The notes beneath the pieces are model-generated. The model made no database searches, was not told the origin of the DNA, and worked only from the letters and a program-made list of their open reading frames with translations. This document shows positions 39,797 to 47,964 of a DNA stretch of 64,000 bases, in pieces. The translations under genes and the position numbers were made by a program. Position 1 is the stretch's first letter, and every line of letters begins with the position of its first letter. Source of the DNA: JALOAR01 sp041649615 (lineage in GTDB: Bacteria > Patescibacteriota > Minisyncoccia > UBA6257 > Colwellbacteraceae); assembly GCA_041649615.1 (NCBI GenBank), contig JBAZMT010000003.1:1-64000 (forward strand), given 5' to 3'.

Positions 39797-40613
39797 AGGC
39801 CTCATCAGGCAAGGAATTAGGGGACTCAGCGAGGGGTGGACTCTCGCTGAGTTCGAGCAGTATGCCGGCGGAGAAGTCCGCCGGTTGGCGAACAAGATGC
39901 TTCGTCAGCAACGCTACATCCCTCTCGAGCTTGACGACTTGGTTCAGGTCATCATGTTCACGATCTGGGATCGTTGCATTCACTGGGATGGCCGTGGCTC
40001 AGTCGAGGGCTACGTGATGTTCAAGGTTCGGTGTCAAGTCGTTCGTGAGATGATGTGGGCGAAGGGGCTCGCCCGCGACAGTCACAACCAATGGGTCGGG
40101 GCCGCGTTGATACCGGTGGGCGATGACTTCTCGTTCGAGCCTGAAGTGTTCGAAGGTGTGACACCTGAAGATCTGGCAGATGCCAAACGGAGCGTCGATG
40201 AGTTCGTCGAACTAGCGTGCAAGACTGAGCGTGAAACGGTGCTAGTGATGACGGCCTTGAAGGAAGGAACTCAGCACGGGGCGAAGGTCCTTTACGAGCA
40301 AGAGAACGTCGAAGCGCTCGGGCTAGTCCGGGACATCGAGTGGATTCAAAAGGCAATCACCCGCGCATTGAAGCGGGCGAGGAAAGAATACTATGGCGAC
40401 GAAACGTACGATGAAGCCGAAGGTGGAGAAGATCGTAGAGGGTGTGAGGCTGAAGGAAGTCAAGGAGGACATTGCGCGCAAAGCCTACAGACTCGCGAAG
40501 AAGGCTGCGAGCAAGATGTCCCTTCCACCGATGGAGTTACCAGACGAAAGCGGACTCGATCTCGAAGGCGTAGTTCGCAACCTAGTGCTCTGGTATCGTG
40601 TTGCGACGCCTGA
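39789..40613 (+). CDS. Sigma-70 region-2-like protein
   Basis: Starts at GTG 39789 inside the vWA gene (GAAGAGG six bases upstream). Residues 25-90 resemble sigma region 2: RRLANKMLRQQRYIPLELDD then LVQVIMFTIWDRCIHWDGRG and SVEGYVMFKVRCQVVREMMW, i.e. the D-D-x-x-Q, W/FD-x-x-x-G and R-x-x-x-x-x-x-x-W pattern. A region-4-like C-terminal helix set (KTERETVLVMTALKEGTQHG; IEWIQKAITRALKRARKEYY) is possible. The last ~74 residues overlap the next gene and look like read-through of its coding sequence. A phage-specific sigma or transcription regulator is likely. Confidence 0.55.
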   Translation: MAEGLIRQGIRGLSEGWTLAEFEQYAGGEVRRLANKMLRQQRYIPLELDDLVQVIMFTIWDRCIHWDGRGSVEGYVMFKVRCQVVREMMWAKGLARDSHNQWVGAALIPVGDDFSFEPEVFEGVTPEDLADAKRSVDEFVELACKTERETVLVMTALKEGTQHGAKVLYEQENVEALGLVRDIEWIQKAITRALKRARKEYYGDETYDEAEGGEDRRGCEAEGSQGGHCAQSLQTREEGCEQDVPSTDGVTRRKRTRSRRRSSQPSALVSCCDA

Positions 40614-41916
40614 ACGAGATCTGTGTGATTGCACGACGTGCGGTGGAGACAGCGATTCGCGTTTGGATGCGTGCCCGTTCTGCGGGGACAGCGAGACCGA
40701 GGCAGACGCCCCCGAAGAGCTAGCCAAGCCGGCCGCGCCAGAAAAGCCCGTCAAGGCGGAGAAGCCCGCCAAGGCGGAGAAGCCTGCCAAAGAGGAGAAG
40801 CCTGCCAAGCCTGTCAAGGCGGAGAAGCCTGCCAAGTCCGCTAAGGAGGAGAAGCCTGCCAAGGCAGAGAAGGCCGAGCCCAAAGAGGAACCGAAGCCAA
40901 CGCCGAAGCCAGAGGCTCCAGCGAGGCGAAAGGTGAAGCCAGCCGTGACGCTCGACCCTCCGCTGGAAACGAATGCCCCGGTCGCATCGAAGGTGATTGC
41001 GAAGACGGAGGATGGTACCGAGGTCATCGACAAGGATGCAGCCAAGGTCGATTCGCTCGACGACGCGGTTCAGAAGATTGCTGAGCTGAAGAACCGTTCG
41101 GCGAAGGGCATCTGGGACATGGGGGTAGAGATTCAGCGCATCTTCGATCAGAAGCTTTGGCGCTTGCGCGTGACAGAGAAGGGTCATGCAACGTACAAGA
41201 CGTTCGCTCAGTTCTGCAAAGCAGAGCTCGAGATGGGGTACTCGCACGCGAACCGGTTGATGCAGGTAGCGTCAACGTTCCCGAAGGAGATGATGGAGAG
41301 AATTGGGATTTCGAAGTGCTCCATCATGCTGCATTTGCCACCCGAAGCCCGTGCGAAGTTGCTCGAGGGAGCAGAGAACAAGAGCAAGTCGACGCTCAGC
41401 AAAGAAGCACGTGAGCTGAAGGAAGGCGATGCACCGAAGATACCTCGAACGGCTTTGACCGTTGCGATGGCACCCGGTGTCGTCGAGATCCCGATGATGG
41501 CTCGACCGAAGGACGGTATTCGAAAGAATGGCGAAGTGCCAGCGGTGTCGCTCGATGACGAGCCGGCTTGCATTGAGAAGCTCCCGAACAACGTTCAGGT
41601 GAGGTACATCATCTTGAGAGATCGCGAAGGCAAGTTGTTCCTTCGCATCGATCGCCGTCGAATTGCAGACGGTAGGCTTTTCACGGACGAGCCTGAAAAC
41701 CAGGACGCCGAAGAAGAAAGGGACGAGTTGGATATGGACGTGCTCGACGAAGTTGAAGGTGACGAAGAGGATACCGACGAGAACGAAGACGAAGAGGATA
41801 CCGACGCCGAAGAAGTCGACGACGAAGACGAGGACGACGACGAAGACGAGGACGACGACGAAGACGAGGACGACGACGAAGACGAGGACGAGGACGACGA
41901 AGAGGAAGAGAAGTAG
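40393..41916 (+). CDS. Zinc-ribbon/DUF3102-like protein with Lys-Pro-Ala repeats and polyacidic tail
   Basis: 507 residues. N-terminal helical part, then a Cys4 ribbon (LCDCTTCGGDSDSRLDACPF, CGD) at about 78-97; a Lys-Pro-Ala-Glu repeat region (AEKPAKAEKPAKEEKPAK) at about 110-190; a helical domain at 230-330 (RSAKGIWDMGVEIQRIFDQK; YKTFAQFCKAELEMGYSHAN; RLMQVASTFP) that resembles DUF3102-type domains of plasmid/phage proteins; and about 45 almost purely Asp/Glu residues at the end. Likely DNA-related, perhaps ParB- or KilA-like, with the acidic tail mimicking DNA or binding basic proteins. Confidence 0.55.
   Translation: MATKRTMKPKVEKIVEGVRLKEVKEDIARKAYRLAKKAASKMSLPPMELPDESGLDLEGVVRNLVLWYRVATPERDLCDCTTCGGDSDSRLDACPFCGDSETEADAPEELAKPAAPEKPVKAEKPAKAEKPAKEEKPAKPVKAEKPAKSAKEEKPAKAEKAEPKEEPKPTPKPEAPARRKVKPAVTLDPPLETNAPVASKVIAKTEDGTEVIDKDAAKVDSLDDAVQKIAELKNRSAKGIWDMGVEIQRIFDQKLWRLRVTEKGHATYKTFAQFCKAELEMGYSHANRLMQVASTFPKEMMERIGISKCSIMLHLPPEARAKLLEGAENKSKSTLSKEARELKEGDAPKIPRTALTVAMAPGVVEIPMMARPKDGIRKNGEVPAVSLDDEPACIEKLPNNVQVRYIILRDREGKLFLRIDRRRIADGRLFTDEPENQDAEEERDELDMDVLDEVEGDEEDTDENEDEEDTDAEEVDDEDEDDDEDEDDDEDEDDDEDEDEDDEEEEK
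40737..40876 (+). repeat. Imperfect tandem repeat coding Lys-Pro-Ala-Lys units
   Basis: About ten in-frame copies of a degenerate 12-18 base unit (GAGAAGCCTGCCAAG-type) encode AEKPAK/EEKPAK repeats. A related low-complexity stretch of GACGAAGACGAGGAC units at 41806-41909 encodes the acidic tail. Confidence 0.8.
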
Positions 41917-41919
41917 ATC

Positions 41920-44523
41920 ATGAGGCGTTTAGTAACCAACGGGCAGAAGGAACGTCAGGTGCGGATCGATGCAATTGTCGATCTCCCAAACCAAACAACA
42001 ATCGCACCTGATGTTCCTCCTGTCCGTGGGTTGCTGAACGTCGCTCAGAACAAGGACAACATCATCATCGTTGAGCGCAATGGCGATGAGGTCATTGTGC
42101 GAGAACGGGCCGCTGAATTCTCGTGCTTCATTAGGAACGACATCGACGATGAAACGAAGCGGAAGATTCGAAACCATCGAGCCGTCAAAGGCATGCTCGA
42201 AGAGGGCGATTGGATTCGGATCTTGTGGAAGAGTAGCTTCGAAAGAGAAGATCTCTGCAAGAAGCTCGAAGCGGACGGCGTGCGAACATACGAAGGAGAT
42301 GTCGGCGCCGTCCGCCGCTTTTTGACAGATCACAAGATCCCGCACGTTACGCCGAGGCTTTGCTACTACGACATTGAAACGGACAGTCGCGTGCCCGTGC
42401 GGCTTGCAGCCGAAGGCAAAGCTCGAATCCTATGTTGGTCTGTTATCGGTGCTGACGGCAAGGTGACCGTCGGCGTGCTTGATGATGACACTGACACGGC
42501 CGAACGAGCGTTGCTGCAACGGCTCATCAAGACGCTTGAACAATACGATCAAGTCGCTTCGTGGAACGGGGACAACTTCGACTTCCCCGCAACGAAGGCG
42601 CGATGCGCCCAACGACGCATCTCAGTGAACTTCGACCGATGGCTATGGCTCGACCAGATGGATCTCTTCATCCGGATGAACACCATGGCCGCGGAGTCCG
42701 GAGAAGAGAAGGCGAGCTACTCGTTGCAGGCCATCTCGATGGCATTGCTCGGCGTTGGCAAGGACGACATCGACGCGAGCAGGACCTACGAGTATTGGGC
42801 AGCCGGTGGTGAAGAGCGCCAGAAGCTCGTTCGATACAACGTCACCGACGTGAAGCGACAGCGCGGTATCGAAGAGAAGACGGGCTACATCGCGCTCCTT
42901 CAGACGTTGGCGGAAACGACCAACGTGTTCCCCGACTCGAGGGGCATGAACCCAACGATCCAGGCCGAAGGCTTCTTGCTTCGTCTTGGCGCTGATAGGA
43001 ACTATCGGTTCCCAAGCAACTTCGAACGCGGGCACTCGGACAGGTTCAAGGGCGCCTTCGTGATGGAGCCGCAAGGAAGCGGCATCATCAAGAACGTTCA
43101 CGTCGGCGACTTCGCGTCTCTGTACCCGAGCATCATCGTCACGTGGAACATGAGCCCAGAGACGCTGATTGCGGATGAAGCATTGGCGCAAGCGAGCGCG
43201 CTGGACGAACCGTATTGCACGGCCCCAATCACGGGCACGTGCTTCCTAACCAGAGAAGAAGGCATTCTTCCGCACGCCGTCAAAGAGGTGATGCGGTTGC
43301 GGAAGTATTGGAACGATCTGAAGGCGTCGTATCCGCCAGGTTCAGACGAATGGGTGAGCGCGAATCGCAAGGCGACGGCATACAAGATCGCAGCGAACTC
43401 GTTCTACGGTGTCATCGGTAGCCCGATGAGCCGCTTCTTCAGTCGAGATGTAGCTGAAGCGGTGACGCAGGCAGGAGCATGGCTCATTCAAGAGACGATG
43501 GCGGCCGCCGAAGCGCGGACGATGCATTCGATCTATGGAGACACCGATTCGCTCTTCATTGGTAACTGTACTCGCACGCAATTTGAGGTCTTCGTCGAAT
43601 GGTGCAATCACGACTTCTACCCGGTGAAGCTCAAGGACCTTGGTTGCAAGGAGAATCTGATCAAGCTTGCCTACGAGAAGGAATTCGAACGCATCATCTT
43701 CATCTCAGCGAAGAAGTATGTTGGGCGCTACGTTCACTTCAAAGGCACGATGGCAGACGCGTCGAGCAAGCCCGAAGTCAAAGGCCTCGAGTACAAGCGC
43801 GGCGACAGCATCAGGGTCGCGCGTAACTTCCAAGCCGAGGTGATCGATCTACTGGTAGGCATGGAGAACGGTGGTCACGAGGACACCGAAACGTTCGATG
43901 AGGTCATTGCACGTTGGCAGGCTTCGATCTTGAACGACCCGTTGACGATAGACGACATCTCGATGGCGAAGCGCTTGAACAAGCCGCTCAACGAGTATGC
44001 CCGCAAGCGCACGAAGGACGGCGGTTGGGCGAAGCAACTTCCGCACATCGAACTCGCACGCAAGATGATTGAACGCGGTGAGGACGTGCGCGAAGGCACG
44101 AAGGTCACGTACTTCGTCTATGACGCCAGTCACAAGGGTGACGTCGAATACCGGCTCAAGGAAGAGTGGGACGGTACCTTCGATCGGTACGAATGCTGGG
44201 AGAAGCTTACTTGGCCACCGACGCAACGGTTGCTCGAAGCGGCGTTCCCCGGGCACCCTTGGGACGACCAATACGGGTCGGTCCGCCCCAAGACCCCACG
44301 AGCTCCGCGGGCTACCAAGGCCAAGGCCCCACCGAAGGGCGCCTACACCCAAGACATGACGGAGGAGTTTTCCCAGGCTCAGCAGGAGGTCGCCAGCGGC
44401 CTAGGCAAGCGAGGCACGGCCAAGGCCCCACCCGTGCGGGGCTCCGCGCTGGACCCCTCGCCTATGACGACGCCAGCCGGGCCAGGTCGGAGACGCCGTG
44501 TCTCGTCGGCTGCTTCCTCCTGA
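41920..44523 (+). CDS. Family B DNA polymerase with 3'-5' exonuclease
   Basis: 867 residues, starting three bases after the previous stop. Exonuclease motifs: ExoI LCYYDIETDSR (Asp151, Glu153), ExoII SWNGDNFDFPATKARCA, ExoIII YNVTDVKRQRG. Polymerase motifs: A VGDFASLYPSIIVTW (Asp397), B TAYKIAANSFYGVIGSPM, C IYGDTDSLFIG (Asp541, Asp543), followed by KKYVGRYVHF and KGLEYKRGDS. All catalytic acidic residues are present, so both activities should be intact. The final ~80 residues are a basic, Pro/Ala-rich extension (a linker and peptide-like tail). It is the replicative polymerase. Confidence 0.9.
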   Translation: MRRLVTNGQKERQVRIDAIVDLPNQTTIAPDVPPVRGLLNVAQNKDNIIIVERNGDEVIVRERAAEFSCFIRNDIDDETKRKIRNHRAVKGMLEEGDWIRILWKSSFEREDLCKKLEADGVRTYEGDVGAVRRFLTDHKIPHVTPRLCYYDIETDSRVPVRLAAEGKARILCWSVIGADGKVTVGVLDDDTDTAERALLQRLIKTLEQYDQVASWNGDNFDFPATKARCAQRRISVNFDRWLWLDQMDLFIRMNTMAAESGEEKASYSLQAISMALLGVGKDDIDASRTYEYWAAGGEERQKLVRYNVTDVKRQRGIEEKTGYIALLQTLAETTNVFPDSRGMNPTIQAEGFLLRLGADRNYRFPSNFERGHSDRFKGAFVMEPQGSGIIKNVHVGDFASLYPSIIVTWNMSPETLIADEALAQASALDEPYCTAPITGTCFLTREEGILPHAVKEVMRLRKYWNDLKASYPPGSDEWVSANRKATAYKIAANSFYGVIGSPMSRFFSRDVAEAVTQAGAWLIQETMAAAEARTMHSIYGDTDSLFIGNCTRTQFEVFVEWCNHDFYPVKLKDLGCKENLIKLAYEKEFERIIFISAKKYVGRYVHFKGTMADASSKPEVKGLEYKRGDSIRVARNFQAEVIDLLVGMENGGHEDTETFDEVIARWQASILNDPLTIDDISMAKRLNKPLNEYARKRTKDGGWAKQLPHIELARKMIERGEDVREGTKVTYFVYDASHKGDVEYRLKEEWDGTFDRYECWEKLTWPPTQRLLEAAFPGHPWDDQYGSVRPKTPRAPRATKAKAPPKGAYTQDMTEEFSQAQQEVASGLGKRGTAKAPPVRGSALDPSPMTTPAGPGRRRRVSSAASS

Positions 44524-44528
44524 CCCTT

Positions 44529-44542
44529 GGGGGATCACCCCC
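44529..44542 (+). terminator. GGGGG-ATCA-CCCCC hairpin after the polymerase gene
   Basis: A perfect 5-bp stem with tetraloop six bases after the polymerase stop. The following sequence is not T-rich (TACGCCC), so it may be a mild terminator or mRNA-stabilising structure. Confidence 0.4.
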
Positions 44543-44583
44543 TACGCCCAACGGGTTGACGCCCGGGCAAAAGGTCTGGCTTG

Positions 44584-44616
44584 GGGTTTCGAGAAATTGG
44601 GTGAGATATCCACACT
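44584..44616 (+). promoter_or_regulatory. Conserved TATCCACACT element, copy B (before the 44636 gene)
   Basis: GGGGTTTCGAGAAATT, GGGTGAGA and TATCCACACT at 44607-44616. The arrangement is near-identical to copy C at 58790-58821 (shared GGGTTTCG...TT-GGG-N-GAGA). It ends 19 bases before the ATG, with GGAGACAGG in between as ribosome site. Confidence 0.55.
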
Positions 44617-44635
44617 GAAGGCAACGGAGACAGGC

Positions 44636-45394
44636 ATGGCAAGCAACACAGAGCGCGCAGACGCGGCAATCAATAGTCTCTTCAGAACAGCGCCGTCGAA
44701 CCGTTCAGCGGCGCAGAAGATAGAAGCGGTCGGTGACCAGCGGATTGCAACGATGCGCCGAAAGGCTGAGCAGGTGAAGGAGCTTGCTAATGCCCCGGCG
44801 ACGGAGACAGGCAAGGTTGAACGGCGCAAGCCAGTCATGCCAGAGACAACGGAGAAGAAGCGGGTTGCCCGTTCGTTCGATCCTTCAGCCGAGATATCGA
44901 TCGAAGACATGCCCTTACTCCCGCCGTCGTGGATGCGCATCCAGGAACGCGCCTTCAAGTTGGAGGACCCTGAGGCCGAGTTCAACGAATTGGAAGAAGC
45001 CCTAAAGCTCACCGACGCGTTGACGCCGGGCAACCTGCAAGAGGCCTTGAACCGAGCGGAGGACAACGCTCGGCGCGCTCATCGGCTCTACATTGTCGCT
45101 CGTATCGAGTACGAGAAGTTCGAACTCGAGGCCTCGCCAATCATCGAAGCGATGCGGGATGCCGCGAGCAAGGACTTGCAGGGTGAGAAAGATCGCAAGG
45201 AGCGGTCAAAGGCTATTACCGAGGCCGATATCAAAGGCCGGGCCAGCGTGCTCTTCGCCGACGAATGGGCGATTGCCATGGAACGGAAGATCAAGGCCGA
45301 GGGCATGATGGACACCCTGAAGTCGTTCGCGGAGCTTTGGCGGCAACGTTGCTTCTCGTTGAGCTCGATGCTCAACAGTGGTAAGCGTAGCTAG
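44636..45394 (+). CDS. Hypothetical helical protein, replication region
   Basis: 252 residues from ATG 44636 (GGAGA six bases upstream); a longer frame starting earlier would read through the conserved regulatory element. Residues 1-90 are charged and low in complexity, residues 120-250 a helical domain (EALKLTDALTPGNLQEALNR; RRAHRLYIVARIEYEKFELE; SPIIEAMRDAASKDLQGEKD) ending in WRQRCFSLSSMLNSG. The repeated A-x-x-L-Y-x-x-A-x-x-E pattern is reminiscent of phage recombination or ssDNA-associated proteins of unknown type. It is the first gene after the B copy of the promoter-like element. Confidence 0.6.
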   Translation: MASNTERADAAINSLFRTAPSNRSAAQKIEAVGDQRIATMRRKAEQVKELANAPATETGKVERRKPVMPETTEKKRVARSFDPSAEISIEDMPLLPPSWMRIQERAFKLEDPEAEFNELEEALKLTDALTPGNLQEALNRAEDNARRAHRLYIVARIEYEKFELEASPIIEAMRDAASKDLQGEKDRKERSKAITEADIKGRASVLFADEWAIAMERKIKAEGMMDTLKSFAELWRQRCFSLSSMLNSGKRS

Positions 45395-45408
45395 TTGATC
45401 GAGAAAGT

Positions 45409-45433
45409 TGCCAGGACGTGGAACACCCTGGCA
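45409..45433 (+). terminator. Small hairpin before the zinc-ribbon gene
   Basis: TGCCAGG at 45409-45415 pairs with CCTGGCA at 45427-45433 over an 11-base loop, 24 bases before the next ATG. No T-tract, so processing or leader regulation is as likely as termination. Confidence 0.4.
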
Positions 45434-45456
45434 TCGTGAGCAGCAAGGAGATCTGA

Positions 45457-45702
45457 ATGTCGAACCCCGCTTGGAACTGTCCGCACTGCGGAAGTCGTGT
45501 TGCCGTCGAAGGTAAGCTCGATTCGAACGTTGCACTTCGGTGCTCCGCATGCGGCCAACTGCAAACCTTTCAACGCTTCGAAGACTTGATTCGGTATGAA
45601 GATCGTCTCGAGGCGTTGCAGGTGGTTCAGCCATTGACTGAGCCAAGGAACCTCGCACGCGAAGCGATGCTGTCAATGCAGTGCTCGCATCTCGTGCATT
45701 GA
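45457..45702 (+). CDS. Small zinc-ribbon protein
   Basis: 81 residues. Two Cys pairs, NCPHCGSRV and RCSACGQL, form a rubredoxin-like zinc ribbon in the first 40 residues; the rest is a helical tail (EDRLEALQVVQPLTEPRNL). AAGGAGATCTGA precedes the ATG. Small zinc ribbons like this are often phage transcription or nucleic-acid-binding accessory proteins; no specific function can be assigned. Confidence 0.65.
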   Translation: MSNPAWNCPHCGSRVAVEGKLDSNVALRCSACGQLQTFQRFEDLIRYEDRLEALQVVQPLTEPRNLAREAMLSMQCSHLVH

Positions 45703-45717
45703 TAGAAAGAGACGAAG

Positions 45718-46218
45718 ATGAGCAAGAGCATTCTCGTTAGCGATGATACGTACAAGACGATCAAGGAGTTCTCCGACGCGTCGGGGAAGGACATCAAGGC
45801 GACGGCTGAGAAGCTGATCAATACCGGCGTCAGCCGTTTGGCGGCTCTCGCCAAGTACTCCGGTGCGAAGGCGAAGCCGAAGAAGGAAAAGAAGGCCAAG
45901 GCTTTGAAGCCCCCGAAGGCTGCGAAGTCCAAGCCCCCGAAGGCTTCGAAGGCCTCGAACGACGTGAAGGTGCCGAAGGCCCCGAAGACTCCCAAGGTCG
46001 CCAAGGAAGCCAAGGCCCCGAAGGTTGCCAAGGAAGCCAAGGCTCCCCGCGCTCGCAAGGCACGAAGCCCAAAAGCCGTAGCGACCGAAGCAGACCCCGA
46101 TCGAGTTGAGACGGTCCAGGACCAATCAACCGTTCGCGCTTCGGTCGCGGCCATCGAACTTCCGGCTCCCGAGCAACGCATGGACGTCGGCGTAGAAGAC
46201 GCTCCGGGGTTCGAATGA
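45718..46218 (+). CDS. Histone H1-like Lys/Pro/Ala-rich protein with RHH-like N-terminus
   Basis: 166 residues. Residues 1-40 resemble a ribbon-helix-helix or short helical domain (ILVSDDTYKTIKEFSDASGK; ATAEKLINTGVSRLAALA). Residues 45-120 are a Lys/Pro/Ala repeat region (KALKPPKAAKSKPPKASKAS; KVAKEAKAPKVAKEAKAP), very like histone H1 or AlgP tails. The C-terminus is acidic. Such a protein would bind DNA non-specifically. Its stop overlaps the next gene (ATGA). A nucleoid-organising or packaging-related role is inferred. Confidence 0.6.
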   Translation: MSKSILVSDDTYKTIKEFSDASGKDIKATAEKLINTGVSRLAALAKYSGAKAKPKKEKKAKALKPPKAAKSKPPKASKASNDVKVPKAPKTPKVAKEAKAPKVAKEAKAPRARKARSPKAVATEADPDRVETVQDQSTVRASVAAIELPAPEQRMDVGVEDAPGFE

Positions 46219-46457
46219 CCAACGAGAAGCGGTTATCGATCGCGCTGGAAAACTGTCTACGGACAATGACGGCGGAACAACTCAAGGCTCTCTGCAACGA
46301 GCAGATTGACAGCCTTGTCAAGAGCCTTCCGAAAGAAGCGGGCGGCTCAAAGGTGGTGATGGAAGGGCGGTCCCGTGGTAAGGGTACCGCTCAACCAACG
46401 GCTCAAACGAACCTGCCAAAGGTTCGAAAGGCCGTAGGATCATTGGACGTCCGCTAG
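46215..46457 (+). CDS. Hypothetical protein, 80 residues
   Basis: Unrecognised. Starts in the stop of the H1-like gene. The N-terminal 45 residues are helical (IALENCLRTMTAEQLKALCN; QIDSLVKSLPKEAGG), the rest is basic and polar (EGRSRGKGTAQPTAQTN). It may form a complex with its neighbour. No metal or enzyme motif. Confidence 0.55.
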   Translation: MTNEKRLSIALENCLRTMTAEQLKALCNEQIDSLVKSLPKEAGGSKVVMEGRSRGKGTAQPTAQTNLPKVRKAVGSLDVR

Positions 46458-46498
46458 GGCGTTCAAGGGCAAACAACGGACAACTAGAGGACAATCAC

Positions 46499-47887
46499 AT
46501 GGCATCAAGATCACTTGCGATGGATCAGTTTTTGGGGCACTCGACGAAGAGCGGTGGAACGGGTCAGTTCCTTCGTGGATGGCGAAAGCGCAATCCTCCC
46601 GCGGTTCAGATCGTACTCCACAAGCACGCTCCCATCGTGGCGCTCTGGCAACATGGCATCCCTCGCATCTTCGAAAAGAAGGACGAGAAAACTGGCGAGG
46701 TGACTCGCGTTACGTTCGGCGGGAACTTCAACTGTCTCGAAGACGAATCGGTGTTGGTGAAGCAATACCGTCGCGATCGAGATACCGGGGAGCGCGTGCT
46801 TCCACCGGTAGTTTGCCCCGTCTGTCGACTGCTCGAAGCGTTACGAATGCTCTACGCTGATGGGCAGATTGGTTTCGCTGACGACGTGTTCCGATGGGAC
46901 GGTGACGACCCGAACGACGTCCAAGTGTTGACGCTCGGCGGTATGCTCAATCTGTACGGAAACAACAGACTGAGCGACGAAGAGAAGGAAGCCATGTCGG
47001 ACGCGGGCATCAAGCTCAGCGAGGCATGGAAAGAGAACACTTGGTCGAAGTGCAACTACCTTTTCACCGTTGTCGATTCCGATGAACCTGAAGCCGGTGT
47101 TCAGATTGCAATCGAAACGACGGGGCTCGGCGACGCGACGAAGGAGTGCATCCATAGTCAGATCGTTTCAGAAGGCGAAGAGCGCGGTAACCCAATCGTG
47201 ACACCCTACGTGATTCGGTGGGAGCACCATCCGAACGCGAAGGAGTTCAACAAGAAGTACAAGGCCTATCCGGTTCGAAAGATCGCCATCACTCCGCAGG
47301 TGATGGAGCTCATTGACAGCGATCCACCAGACATCGACAACCTGATTCGGGGCGGCAACGTCACGAAACTGCGAGCCGAGCTGGAGGCCCGTTGCGTGCT
47401 CAAGGACCCGAGCATCATCCCGTGGGATGACGTCTTCGGGCCAGCGGAAGCCGCGGGCTACGGTGACAAGGAAGAGGAGCCCGAGCCCGATGCAGAGCCG
47501 GAAGACGCGCCTCCGCCTGTCGTTCGTAAGAAGGCCGAGCCTGCCCCTGCCAAGGCTGAGAGCAAGGCCCCACCGGCGAAGGCCGAGCCTGCCCCTGCCC
47601 CGGCTGCATCTGGGCGCAAGCGTAAGGAAACGAAGCCCGAGCCGGAGCCAGAGCCTGAACCACCGGCAAGCGAAGAGACGATTCCGTGTGATGAGTGCGG
47701 AGCGCCAATGTCGCCGACGGCTACGAAGTGTGAGAAGTGTGGTGCCGAGTACGAAGTCGAGCCAGACGAGCCAGCTGAGCCCGCCAAGGCAGAACCACCG
47801 GCGAAGCCTGCCAAGCCAGCGAAGGCGGAAACCAAGCCCGCGGCCGCTGCTCCTGCAACAACTGGGAAGAAGAAGCTTCCTTTCTGA
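46499..47887 (+). CDS. Putative ssDNA-binding protein (gp32-like) with Pro/Ala tail and zinc ribbon
   Basis: 462 residues. The N-terminal 300 residues form one domain (QFLRGWRKRNPPAVQIVLHK; GIPRIFEKKDEKTGEVTRVT; CPVCRLLEALRMLYADG), with a PVVCPVC pair suggesting a structural metal. A Pro/Glu/Ala low-complexity linker follows, then a zinc ribbon (IPCDECGAPMSPTATKCEKC, CGAEY) and a C-terminal KKKLPF. The end recalls the aromatic tip of SSB proteins, although here it is basic rather than acidic. Location between polymerase and RecA suits a gp32-like role. No direct OB-fold evidence by eye. Confidence 0.5.
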   Translation: MASRSLAMDQFLGHSTKSGGTGQFLRGWRKRNPPAVQIVLHKHAPIVALWQHGIPRIFEKKDEKTGEVTRVTFGGNFNCLEDESVLVKQYRRDRDTGERVLPPVVCPVCRLLEALRMLYADGQIGFADDVFRWDGDDPNDVQVLTLGGMLNLYGNNRLSDEEKEAMSDAGIKLSEAWKENTWSKCNYLFTVVDSDEPEAGVQIAIETTGLGDATKECIHSQIVSEGEERGNPIVTPYVIRWEHHPNAKEFNKKYKAYPVRKIAITPQVMELIDSDPPDIDNLIRGGNVTKLRAELEARCVLKDPSIIPWDDVFGPAEAAGYGDKEEEPEPDAEPEDAPPPVVRKKAEPAPAKAESKAPPAKAEPAPAPAASGRKRKETKPEPEPEPEPPASEETIPCDECGAPMSPTATKCEKCGAEYEVEPDEPAEPAKAEPPAKPAKPAKAETKPAAAAPATTGKKKLPF

Positions 47888-47918
47888 ACTGACTGATTGA
47901 TCGTGCTAGGTATTGGGA

Positions 47919-47945
47919 ACCACCCGAGCGGGAACCTCGGGTGGT
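47919..47945 (+). promoter_or_regulatory. 10-bp hairpin in the leader of the RecA gene
   Basis: ACCACCCGAG at 47919-47928 pairs perfectly with CTCGGGTGGT at 47936-47945 over seven bases. GGAGGA (47955-47960) and the RecA ATG (47965) follow closely, so this could be a terminator of the previous gene or a leader hairpin influencing RecA expression. Confidence 0.5.
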
Positions 47946-47964
47946 CCCAGCGTTGGAGGATCGA

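Noticed and set aside
41595..41939. Minus-strand poly-Ser frame
   Set aside because: Complement of the Asp/Glu-rich tail of the 40393 gene; an artefact of GAC/GAA repeats.
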